This document shows, piece after piece, positions 1 through 7,248 of a stretch of 64,000 bases of DNA. The translations under genes were made by a program, and so were the position numbers. Source of the DNA: Fibrobacter succinogenes (GTDB lineage: Bacteria > Fibrobacterota > Fibrobacteria > Fibrobacterales > Fibrobacteraceae). The stretch covers positions 1-64,000 of the forward strand of contig CACWPM010000027.1 of NCBI GenBank assembly GCA_902762795.1, in the 5' to 3' direction. The number at the start of each line of letters is the position of its first letter. Positions within the stretch are counted from its first letter, which is position 1. A model generated the notes under the pieces. It was not told the DNA's origin, ran no database searches, and worked only from the letters and a program-made list of their open reading frames with translations.

Positions 1-373
1 CGAACTCGACCTCGAAGGTGCCAAGGCCCTTATCGCTAACGGCGTGAAGGCCGTTGCCGAAGGTGCAAACATGCCGTCTACTCCGGAAGCTATCGAAGCT
101 TTCCAGAAGGCTGGCGTCCTCTTTGGACCTGCCAAGGCTGCTAACGCTGGTGGCGTGGCTACCTCCGGTCTCGAAATGTCCCAGAACTCCGAACGTCTCT
201 CCTGGACCTTCGAAGAAGTGGACAAGAAGCTCGAAGGCATCATGAAGAGCATCTACGCTGCTGCTTCCTCTGCCGCTGTCAAGTACGGCCAGAAGGGCAA
301 CCTCGTCATGGGTGCCAACATCGCCGGCTTCCTCAAGGTTGCCGATGCCATGAAGTGGCAGGGCGCTGTCTAA
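1..373 (+). CDS. gdhA: Glutamate dehydrogenase, C-terminal part (5'-truncated by window edge)
   Basis: The reading frame is open from base 2 and ends with TAA at 371-373. The roughly 123 visible residues match the C-terminus of hexameric, usually NADP-dependent glutamate dehydrogenases: AEGANMPSTPEA, then GPAKAANAGGVATSGLEMSQ (glycine-rich, near the active-site cleft), NSERLSWTFEEVD and a closing helix. The enzyme interconverts 2-oxoglutarate plus ammonia with glutamate and is a main route of ammonia assimilation in the cytoplasm. Codon use is strongly biased (GAA, AAG, CTC, GGC), as in highly expressed genes. The start and dinucleotide-binding domain lie upstream of the window, so cofactor preference cannot be read here. 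Confidence 0.93.
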   Translation, partial: ELDLEGAKALIANGVKAVAEGANMPSTPEAIEAFQKAGVLFGPAKAANAGGVATSGLEMSQNSERLSWTFEEVDKKLEGIMKSIYAAASSAAVKYGQKGNLVMGANIAGFLKVADAMKWQGAV

Positions 374-434
374 TAAGACCGAATCCGCTAGATTCATGAG
401 AGGATTCTCCGGCAGGCGGATTCTCTCGCGACCG

Positions 435-460
435 CCCTCGGTTAACACCCGAGGGCTTTG
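435..460 (+). terminator. Candidate terminator downstream of gdhA
   Basis: CCCTCGG (435-441) pairs with CCGAGGG (449-455) around a 7-base loop, followed only by CTTTG. The stem is strong but the T-tract is poor. Confidence 0.4.
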
Positions 461-610
461 TCGCTCACGGATACGACCGCTCGGGCTAGAATCTGTACAA
501 CAAGTACAGGGCTGGCCCTCGCTCTCGCAAAAGCATACAAGGCGAATGCAGCAAAATTAAACTTGTTTAATTTTATTGCTGAGCCGAAGTTGCGGACGCC
601 GAAGGCGTCA

Positions 611-644
611 AAGAACGACCAGTTCATACTGGTCGTTCTTTTTT
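611..644 (+). terminator. Strong intrinsic terminator
   Basis: A perfect 13-bp stem, AAGAACGACCAGT (611-623) with ACTGGTCGTTCTT (628-640), closes a TCAT loop and runs into TTTT. The A-rich left arm would also allow function on the minus strand. Confidence 0.8.
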
Positions 645-761
645 GCTCACAGATTGCTCGGGCTTACTTAACGTAAGTCCTCGCTTTTAGACTAGGGAAG
701 GCTTCGCCCTCCCTAAGACCTACCTTTTCCAATGGCTAAATGCCAAATGCGAAAAGCATAA

Positions 762-794
762 AAGTCCTCCGGTCAAAAGCCGGGGGCTTTTTTT
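762..794 (+). terminator. Intrinsic terminator
   Basis: AAGTCCTCCGG (762-772) pairs, with G-T wobbles, with CCGGGGGCTT (780-789), followed by a T-tract to 794. No gene directly upstream is recognised, so it may end a short transcript from the repeat region. Confidence 0.6.
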
Positions 795-1630
795 ATCTGT
801 ACGCCGAAGGCTGTTCTTTCGTCTAATAATAAAGCCGTAGAGTTTTTTGCTTTTAGATGGCTATTCTGGCCGCCGTGACGTCGCCGTGTATAGGGAAGGC
901 TCTGCCCTCCGAAGCTTGAGACCGAATCCGCTAGAATCTCGATGAAATACGCGGGCTGGCGGATTCTCTCGCGATCGCGCCTCGTTGATACCCAAAGCCC
1001 ATCAAAAGTTAGGCTTCTACTTTGATGATGAATCCTTTTTTTTACGTCCGTGTAAAACAGTTGATCCTATGAAACGGTTGTCAAGTCTATTGCTTGGTTC
1101 TACAATTGGGCCGTTTTTATTTCTTGTGCTATGCCGAGTTGGGATAGGGCCGGCTTTTCTGAATATGATGCTGAAAATGCTCTAACGCAGATCGCGATGA
1201 TTTCGTTTCACATTGCATGAGGTGTAGATTTTTTTAGTACGGTTTGCGGTCTTTTGTAAATGCTCTTTCTGCCCGAATCAGACTTTTCTTTGTGAATATT
1301 TTTTAACAATGAAAATGTAAAGAAATGTTTAATGAAAACTACAGTTTACATTACTTAAAGCTTTCTTTTTGTTGTTGTGCGCCTTGGTTTGTGGTGTCTT
1401 TTTATTATTCGGATTTAAAAAAATAGGTATTCCGTTTTGCAAAAAAGGTGTTTTTTATCCAGTCTTTCATTGTCTCTATGTGAAAATTTTTACGAGATAA
1501 ACGGTGTGACGAAAGTCACAAAAACGCTTCATTATTGACTTAAAACGGATTTTGTTGTTATTTTATTAGTTTTTTTACAACGCAAAAAGGTCATTTTTCT
1601 TAATTTTTTTATTTTCCGGTTTTTTTATGC

Positions 1631-1720
1631 TATATTGAACTGTAGGAAATGGGGGCACTTGCGGAAAACGTGTTGCAAGTGTCCTTGTCGTTTAAGATTT
1701 AACCTATTCCAAGTTGGAAT
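1631..1720 (+). promoter_or_regulatory. Probable promoter -10 and structured 5' leader of the GGDEF/EAL gene
   Basis: A TATATT hexamer at 1631-1636, in the context TGCTATATT (an extended -10 pattern), is followed by two hairpins: GGGCACTTGC (1653-1662) with GCAAGTGTCC (1675-1684), and ATTCCAA-G-TTGGAAT (1706-1720). The coding start is about 100 bases further on, so a long structured leader is plausible. It does not resemble the conserved core of the GEMM c-di-GMP riboswitch as I know it. Confidence 0.35.
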
Positions 1721-1818
1721 ACTAGGAGTTGGAGTAAATAAATCATTACTAAATTCTTTCAGGATGTTCTGTTTTTAAATATTCTACTTATTTTAGGTGT
1801 AAAAAAGATTGGGTTGCC

Positions 1819-3828
1819 ATGAGACTTTTTGATGAACATGTGGTGTTGCGTTTCGCGCTGTTGCTAGCGTGTTTTTTATTTGCAGAATCTATTCCCGGTA
1901 TTCTGAATTTTTCTGAACACGTCTATAACTTCATACCGTACTTCTTGGCAATTGTCTTTTTGGCGTATGTTGCCATATTCTACAAGTTCCCGCTAGATGG
2001 TAACAAGAAAATCCGCAATGATGTCGAAATTCCGGAACCGAAGTCGGTTGAGCCTATTCGCGATCTCAAAAAGGACCTTCTGGAAAAAGACGAAATGTTC
2101 CAGATGATGATTGATGTCTCGTCGGACGGCTTTTGGACGTTTGATGTGGCTACAGGGAAGGTTTATTGGTCGAATCGCATCGCGAAGTTGCTTGCAGCCG
2201 AAAGCTCGAGCCTGGAGGATTCTTTTGAACCGCTTAAAAATCGCGTTATCGAAAGCGACTGGAATTCTTTTCGTGAGCAGTTGAATTCCGCCTTGCAGAA
2301 TGCGGGAACGTTCTCGTGCAATTTAACCCTTCTTGATGCTTCTAAGAAAAATGCTAAGCTCGTGATTAGTGGGCGTGTCCAAAGAAATGAAGTGGGGCGC
2401 CCCATCCGTGTGATTGGTTCCCTGACGGAATTGATCGACCGTAAGTCCGCCGAACGGGAACGTTACAATTACGTCTATCAAGATGCGCTTACTGGGGTTT
2501 TCAATCGCAAGTATTTCCTCGAAAAGCTAAAGACGGATGTGGATATCGCTGCAAAGCGTCCAGATTATGTTTTTGCGGTCGCCCTTTTGGATATCGATAG
2601 CTTTGGTGCGATTAATGCTTCTTATTCCATCAATATTGGCGATAATGTCTTACGTACGATTGCGGACCGCCTGAAATCGATTGCTCGTCCGGATGACTGC
2701 GTGGCGCGTATTGGACCTGATGTTTTCGCCGTTATATTGCACCACATACAGAGCCGCGATCCGAATGATGATTTAATTCCTCTTGTTCGCAACATCCATA
2801 ATAAAGTAAAGTCTCCGATTCCGTTGGATGGCAAGGATCTTTATATCAGCGTTTCAATGTCTATCGTGTTGAATCAGGATGTTGATTGCGTCGAGGATAT
2901 TCTTGCTAATGCTAATGCGAGCCTCCGTGATATGAAGAAGGGCATAAATCATGGTGGAATCCAGTTCTTTAGCGGCGGCATCCGTGAAAAGGCGATGAAG
3001 CTTTATAAGCTCGAGTTCGAAATTCGAAGGGCGATCCAGGCGCAAGAATTTGTTCTCATGTACCAGCCGATAGTCGATATTCGTGCGGGAAATAGAATCG
3101 TTGGTTTTGAAGCTCTCGTGCGTTGGAACCAGTCCGAGCGCGGCATCATTTCGCCTGCGGAATTTATTCCGATTGCCGAAGAGACGGGGCTTATTGTGCC
3201 GATGGGTGCGTTGATTTTGCGCATGGCTTGTAAGCAGACCAAGCAATGGGTTGATATGGGCTTTAAAGACATTCAGGTGGCTGTGAACTTCTCGGCAAAG
3301 CAGTTCTCGATGGATTCCATGGTTGACGATGTTCGGCGTGTGCTGACCGAGACGAACTTGAATCCGCGCAACCTGAAACTCGAAATTACTGAATACACGG
3401 CCATGTGCGAGGCGGACAAGACGATTGAAATTATGCGCGCCTTATCGAACATGGGTATCCAGATTTCGATAGACGATTTCGGGACGGGGTACAGTTCGCT
3501 TTCATACTTGAAGCGCTATCCGGTTCATACGCTGAAGATGGACAAGTACTTTGTGGATCACGTGGCGGATAACGAGGAAGACGCTTCGTTTGCCCGTATG
3601 GTGATTGGCATTGCGAAGTCCTTGAATCTGGACCTCATTGCAGAGGGGGTTGAAACCAAGGAACAGCTGGACTTCCTTTATCGTGAAGGTTGTCGCTTGA
3701 TTCAAGGGTTCTATTTTAGCAAGCCGCTGAATACCGAGATGGCGCTAGAGTATATGAAGAAGCATTATGATGTTCCTGCTACGACGAAGGCTTCTGAAAA
3801 ACCAGAAGTTGTAAGCGTTGAGGCTTAA
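1819..3828 (+). CDS. Membrane PAS-GGDEF-EAL protein, probable c-di-GMP phosphodiesterase
   Basis: 669 residues. Two hydrophobic segments (about 7-25 and 32-55) anchor the protein in the inner membrane. A PAS-like domain (about 90-205, DVSSDGFWTFDVATGKVYW) precedes a GGDEF domain (about 215-380) and an EAL domain (about 395-645). The GGDEF signature is degenerate (GPDVF near residue 298), so cyclase activity is unlikely, while the RPDD inhibitory-site motif just upstream is kept. The EAL half keeps EALVRW, ITEYTAM, DDFGTGYSSLSYL, AEGVET and QGFYFSKPL, the usual metal and catalytic residues. It most likely hydrolyses c-di-GMP under control of a PAS-sensed signal, with the dead GGDEF as a regulatory ligand site. 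It stands alone, with a weak ribosome binding site. Confidence 0.9.
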   Translation: MRLFDEHVVLRFALLLACFLFAESIPGILNFSEHVYNFIPYFLAIVFLAYVAIFYKFPLDGNKKIRNDVEIPEPKSVEPIRDLKKDLLEKDEMFQMMIDVSSDGFWTFDVATGKVYWSNRIAKLLAAESSSLEDSFEPLKNRVIESDWNSFREQLNSALQNAGTFSCNLTLLDASKKNAKLVISGRVQRNEVGRPIRVIGSLTELIDRKSAERERYNYVYQDALTGVFNRKYFLEKLKTDVDIAAKRPDYVFAVALLDIDSFGAINASYSINIGDNVLRTIADRLKSIARPDDCVARIGPDVFAVILHHIQSRDPNDDLIPLVRNIHNKVKSPIPLDGKDLYISVSMSIVLNQDVDCVEDILANANASLRDMKKGINHGGIQFFSGGIREKAMKLYKLEFEIRRAIQAQEFVLMYQPIVDIRAGNRIVGFEALVRWNQSERGIISPAEFIPIAEETGLIVPMGALILRMACKQTKQWVDMGFKDIQVAVNFSAKQFSMDSMVDDVRRVLTETNLNPRNLKLEITEYTAMCEADKTIEIMRALSNMGIQISIDDFGTGYSSLSYLKRYPVHTLKMDKYFVDHVADNEEDASFARMVIGIAKSLNLDLIAEGVETKEQLDFLYREGCRLIQGFYFSKPLNTEMALEYMKKHYDVPATTKASEKPEVVSVEA

Positions 3829-3833
3829 ATACT

Positions 3834-3951
3834 TTTGTCATTCCCCTAACGGGGCTTGACCTGTTCGCCTCGGATATAGAAACATGTTGTATGCGTCAAC
3901 CATGTTTCTGCATCGCTCGGCTCCTTTGTCATTCCTCTAACGGGGCTTGAC
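3834..3951. repeat. Direct repeat between the EAL gene and tatD
   Basis: A 27-base sequence beginning TTTGTCATTCC and ending AACGGGGCTTGAC occurs at 3834-3860 and 3925-3951 with one mismatch. Each copy holds a small CCCC/GGGG-type hairpin. Between them AAACATG and CATGTTT (about 3880-3906) form another inverted repeat. It lies between convergent genes and may help terminate both. Confidence 0.6.
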
Positions 3952-3954
3952 TTT

Positions 3955-4788
3955 TTAAATTCCATAGCATTTTTTTGTGTTTTCACGACAGTGCTTGTAG
4001 AGGTTTTCTACGGGCACGTTTTTTATTTCGGCGAGTTTGTCGGCGATGAAAGGGATGTAGCCGGAGTGGCACGGCTTTCCGCGGAAGGGAATGGGCGCCA
4101 TGTAAGGGGCGTCGGTCTCCAAGAGCATCTGGTCGAGCGGTACGAGCGTTGCCGCATCCCGGACGTTTTGCGCGTTGTTGAACGTGACGATTCCTGTGAA
4201 TCCGACGAAGATGTTTGCATCTAGTGCGAGAAGCTGCTCGGCAAATTCTGGCGTGCCTGTAAAGCAATGGATGTGAATGTTGCGGTTGTGCAAGTTTGCT
4301 GTGCGGAGGACGGCGAGGGCATCGTCATCGGCTTCACGGAGGTGGAGCACGAGAGGCTTGCCGCTTTCGATGCCGAGTTGCAAGTGGCGTTCAAAGAGCT
4401 TGACTTGGGCGGCTTTAGTCTCGGCTCCGTAATGGTAATCGAGGCCGAATTCACCACAGGCGACGCATTTGGGGTGCTGCAAAAATTCCATCATTCGTGC
4501 TTCGTCTTCGGCGGTCTCTGTTTCGACGTATTCGGGATGGATGCCGTAAGCGGTGTAGACGAACGGATATTTTTCGCTGAGTTCACGGGCGCGGTCGAAG
4601 TCTGCCGGGTCGCAGGCAACGTGAATGAATGCTTCGGGTTGTGCAATCTTGGAAGCGGCCGCCTTTTCCTTAGCGGAGCTGCGTTCGTTCGCGAAACTAG
4701 CGGTCTGGAATCGCTCTAAAAGAGCGTCAAATGATTCGCCCGCATGGCGCTCGTAAGAGTCAATGTGACAATGAGTATCGATGAACAT
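3955..4788 (-). CDS. tatD: TatD-family metal-dependent hydrolase (DNase)
   Basis: 277 residues, close to the family norm of about 260. The metal ligands of the amidohydrolase-type TIM barrel are visible: DTHCHID at the N-terminus, GEFGLDYH, VLHLREADDD, HCFTG and LLETDAPYMAP. Family members are cytoplasmic 3'-5' exonucleases or deoxyribonucleases linked to DNA repair and turnover. An insertion-like segment at about residues 28-50 (SFANERSSAKEKAAASK) is longer than in typical members. No Shine-Dalgarno is visible before the ATG. TatD, YcfH and YjjV subtypes cannot be separated by eye, so the symbol is generic. Confidence 0.88.
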   Translation of the reverse strand: MFIDTHCHIDSYERHAGESFDALLERFQTASFANERSSAKEKAAASKIAQPEAFIHVACDPADFDRARELSEKYPFVYTAYGIHPEYVETETAEDEARMMEFLQHPKCVACGEFGLDYHYGAETKAAQVKLFERHLQLGIESGKPLVLHLREADDDALAVLRTANLHNRNIHIHCFTGTPEFAEQLLALDANIFVGFTGIVTFNNAQNVRDAATLVPLDQMLLETDAPYMAPIPFRGKPCHSGYIPFIADKLAEIKNVPVENLYKHCRENTKKCYGI

Positions 4789-4860
4789 GGTGGCAGTAGG
4801 AAGTAGGCGGTAGGAAGTGGTTGGTGGTTAGGGGCGTCATCCTTGGCCGAGAGGCCGAGG

Positions 4861-4906
4861 ATCCATACAGTTTTTATTACAATGTATGGATTCTCCTTCG
4901 GAGAAT
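4861..4906. repeat. Double hairpin between tatD and the Gre factor
   Basis: ATCCATACA (4861-4869) pairs with TGTATGGAT (4883-4891), and ATTCTC-CTTCG-GAGAAT (4890-4906) forms a second perfect hairpin. It sits in a segment starting CGTCATCCTTGG that resembles dispersed intergenic repeats elsewhere in the window. It could stabilise or end the Gre-factor transcript. Confidence 0.45.
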
Positions 4907-4955
4907 GACTGCTAAAAACTCATGCTCAAAGCGACCATAGGGAGCGTGCTCATAG

Positions 4956-5423
4956 CTAGTAGTTTACCTCTAATATCTCGTAAACAATTTTTCCGCGGGG
5001 GGCTTGGACTTCGACGGTGTCGCCGGCTTTTTTGCCTTGCAAGGCTTCGCCGATGGGGGATTTCATGCTGATGCGGCCTTGGAGCGGGTCGATTTCCTTG
5101 TCACCGACGATGCAGTAAACCTTTTCGCGTTTGGTCTTCTTGTCGACCATCTTGACGGTGGCGCCAAAGCGGATGGAACCGTCCTTGGTGGCTGCGTTTT
5201 CGACGATCTGTGCGCCATCCAGAATGCGGTCGAGTTCGCGCAGGCGGCGATCAATTTCGCGTACGCGCATACGCCCGTAAGTGTAGGCTGCATTTTCGCT
5301 GCGGTCGCCTTCGGCAGCGGCGGCTTGCACCTGGTTGATCATGGCTGGGCGTTCGACGTATTTGAGATGTTCCCATTCTGCCTTGAATTTTTCAAAGCCT
5401 TCTTTCGAAATCAAGTGTTTCAT
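4956..5423 (-). CDS. greB: Transcript cleavage factor, GreA/GreB family (GreB-like)
   Basis: 155 residues, the standard length. The N-terminal coiled-coil hairpin carries the acidic tip GDRSENAAY, whose Asp and Glu coordinate Mg in the RNA polymerase secondary channel. It is followed by VREIDRRLRELDRIL and a C-terminal FKBP-like globular domain (about 80-155, ending GKIVYEILEVNY). The ERPAMINQV and REIDRR segments are closer to GreB than GreA. It rescues backtracked polymerase by stimulating cleavage of the nascent RNA. It is transcribed alone, with no evident Shine-Dalgarno. The family call is firm; GreA versus GreB is less certain. Confidence 0.9.
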   Translation of the reverse strand: MKHLISKEGFEKFKAEWEHLKYVERPAMINQVQAAAAEGDRSENAAYTYGRMRVREIDRRLRELDRILDGAQIVENAATKDGSIRFGATVKMVDKKTKREKVYCIVGDKEIDPLQGRISMKSPIGEALQGKKAGDTVEVQAPRGKIVYEILEVNY

Positions 5424-5445
5424 GGGGGAAAATTTAGAAAAAGTG

Positions 5446-5560
5446 TATAGTGGTTGGTGGTTAAGGAACAGTAGGAAGTAGTCGGTAGGAGGAAGTAGGA
5501 AGGTTTTATAATCGCGGCAAAGCCGCCTAACTATTACTGTTTACTAACCACTAAAAACTA
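5446..5560. repeat. TAGGAAGT-type intergenic microrepeats
   Basis: Short G-rich units such as GTGGTTGGTGGTTA, AGTAGGAAGTAG and CGGTAGGAGGAAGTAGGAAG recur here, upstream of tatD (about 4794-4832) and, as the complement (CCTACTGCCTGC, CTACCTACCGCCTACTG), at about 7108-7170. They lie only between genes and are too irregular for a CRISPR or satellite. Confidence 0.5.
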
Positions 5561-5592
5561 TATTTGAAAAAAACTTTATTTGAGAGAATCTT

Positions 5593-6789
5593 ATGTCGTT
5601 GATGAATTCTTGGTGTGAAAAAATGTTTTTGCGTAGGTGCGTGGCTGTTGCTGCTGTTTCTAGTTTGCTTTTGCTTGCGGCTTGCGGTGGCGACAGCGGT
5701 ACTAGCGCTCCAAGTGGCAAAGAAACATCTGATTCTGAAGAGATTCTGAGTTCTTCAAGCAGTCAAAAGCGTTCCTCCTCAAGCCAGAAGATAAGCTCTT
5801 CTTCAAGTTTGAAGAAGGTTTCGTTTTCTAGCAAAAAGTTGAGTTCTTCTTCTAGTCAAATATTAAGTTCTTCATCGAGCTTAAAGACTATTTCATCCTC
5901 TAGCAAGCTGTTGAATTCCTCTTCGAGTCTGATATCTAGCTCGTCATCGAGTTTGAAGTCTGTTTCGTCATCTAGTAAATTGTTAAGTTCGTCTTCTAGT
6001 AGTCAAATGGTGATGTCGTCTAGTAGTAAGGACGAGGTGAAGTCGTCTTCTAGTAATCATAGTTCCTCTTCGAGCGGGATGTATGGTAATGGCTGGAGCT
6101 GGGATGTGCCGAAGGAAGCTCGTTTGAATCCTGAAATTGCCTACGACTCTATAACAGATTCCCGTGATGGTCAAATTTACAAGATCGTGAAAATTGGTGA
6201 CCAGGTATGGATGGCTCAGAATTTGAACTACTATGACACAACCCTCAATGACCTTAGCTGGTGTTATGGAGCTCCGAATAGTTTTACTACGGAAAATTGT
6301 GCTGTGACGGGTCGCCTTTATACATGGGCAGCGGCAATTGACTCGGTGAAGCTTGCTACCGATAAGGAAAACCCGCAGTATTGTGGTATCGGCAGGTTTT
6401 GTCCTCAGCTAGATACAGTGTATGGAATTTGTCCGCCGGGCTGGCATTTGCCGACGAATACAGAATGGAAGACGTTGTTTACTGCTGTGGGCGGAAAATA
6501 TATAGCTGCCCTTGTGCTGAAGTCGAAGACGGGTTGGCACAATAATAGCAATGGTACGGATAAGTTTGGATTTTCTGCGCTTCCTGCGGGTGGCAGTTAT
6601 GACGTTAATGACGGTTTCTACGGCGGAGGCTACGATGCTAACTTCTGGAGTGCTACTGAAGACGGTGGCGATAACGCTTACAGCATAAAGCTGGATTGCT
6701 TCGGTGACGAGATGGCGGAGATGGCGTACCTTGGTAGTAACGGCGGGTACAAGGGCTGGGCTTTCTCGGTTCGTTGCCTTAAAAACTAG
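5593..6789 (+). CDS. FISUMP-domain lipoprotein with long poly-Ser linker
   Basis: 398 residues. A lipoprotein signal peptide ends LLLLAAC, so the mature protein would be lipid-anchored at the envelope. Residues about 50-165 are a low-complexity linker of Ser runs broken by QK, LKK and QI units. The C-terminal domain (about 180-398) is the FISUMP domain: DGQIYKIVKIGDQVWMAQNL, GRLYTWAAA, CPPGWHLPTNTEW, GFSALPAGGSY, FWSATED and a closing VRCLKN. Its cysteines probably form disulfides. FISUMP proteins are abundant envelope proteins of Fibrobacter with no proven role. The ATG at 5623 (residue 11) would give a shorter signal peptide and is an equally good start. Paralogues lie at 15105, 54443 and 55589. 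Confidence 0.88.
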   Translation: MSLMNSWCEKMFLRRCVAVAAVSSLLLLAACGGDSGTSAPSGKETSDSEEILSSSSSQKRSSSSQKISSSSSLKKVSFSSKKLSSSSSQILSSSSSLKTISSSSKLLNSSSSLISSSSSSLKSVSSSSKLLSSSSSSQMVMSSSSKDEVKSSSSNHSSSSSGMYGNGWSWDVPKEARLNPEIAYDSITDSRDGQIYKIVKIGDQVWMAQNLNYYDTTLNDLSWCYGAPNSFTTENCAVTGRLYTWAAAIDSVKLATDKENPQYCGIGRFCPQLDTVYGICPPGWHLPTNTEWKTLFTAVGGKYIAALVLKSKTGWHNNSNGTDKFGFSALPAGGSYDVNDGFYGGGYDANFWSATEDGGDNAYSIKLDCFGDEMAEMAYLGSNGGYKGWAFSVRCLKN

Positions 6790-7248
6790 CCAGGGCGTTA
6801 CGGGGCTGGCGATTGAAGCCCCGTTCGAGGGGGTGATGGAAGACCCGGCGTTTTTATTGCAATGGAGAATGGTGCCCCCGGCACGGTGGCCGGGGTGACA
6901 TTGTGGCGGGGTTGACAATGTAAGCCGGGGCTGCAATCAGGGGGAGGCTTCCCCCCCCCTTTATAGTATAAGACTTTACTGGATTGCTTCGTCACTGCGT
7001 TCCTCGCAATGACGTAAAAGGTTTGACTGCGCGGGAACTTGTTCACGCATAGGAAAACCGCATCGGTCATGCGCTTTGCGCAATGACGTTTCCTGCTGCC
7101 AACTAAGTTCTGCCTACTATCAACTACCTACCGCCTACTGTCTACTTCCTACATCCTACTGCCTGCAACCTTCATTCGATTGTGATTTCTACCACTTTCG
7201 TTTAACCTTGTAATTTACTATCTTTGGCTCGGTTATTTAAGAGGTGAT
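6790..7248. other. Repeat-rich intergenic region
   Basis: No gene is supported. It holds GGGGCT/AGCCCC (6802-6822), a perfect CCCCGGC/GCCGGGG hairpin (6876-6895), and a GGATTGCTTCGTCAC...GCAATGACG element (6981-7014) that resembles dispersed repeats seen in many unrelated bacteria. A related TTTGCGCAATGACG unit (about 7074-7087) and the C-rich complement of the TAGGAAGT microrepeats (7108-7170) follow. The promoter of the next gene should lie in the last 60 bases. Confidence 0.55.

Larger units (their letters stand above)
377..1001. repeat. Duplicated intergenic block with inverted GAATCCGC/GCGGATTC arms
   Basis: Two imperfect copies, 377-451 and 920-1001, begin GACCGAATCCGCTAGA and end GCGGATTCTCTCGCGA followed by a CCTCG-rich tail. 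In each, GAATCCGC (381-388; 924-931) is mirrored by GCGGATTC (416-423; 959-966), so each copy can fold into a hairpin. The first sits directly after the gdhA stop. A dispersed intergenic repeat family is likely. Confidence 0.6.
374..1818. other. Long intergenic region with repeats and terminator hairpins
   Basis: About 1.4 kb without a convincing gene. The first half holds three hairpins (435-455, 611-640, 762-788) and a duplicated block (377-451 and 920-1001). From about 1190 the region is very AT-rich with poly-T runs. A 66-codon frame at 985-1185 has no ribosome binding site and crosses the duplicated block, so I do not call it. The last 200 bases form the leader of the GGDEF/EAL gene. Confidence 0.6.

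Noticed and set aside
985-1185. A 66-codon frame with a hydrophobic middle
   Set aside because: No ribosome binding site, starts in the duplicated non-coding block, and ends in an AT-rich tract. Not supportable.
1640-1818. c-di-GMP riboswitch before the GGDEF/EAL gene
   Set aside because: The two hairpins do not show the conserved GEMM core as I know it; listed only as a structured leader.
5740-6080. Regular short repeats resembling a CRISPR array
   Set aside because: They are Ser codons (AGC, TCT, TCA) of the lipoprotein linker, in frame, without unique spacers. No cas genes are present.
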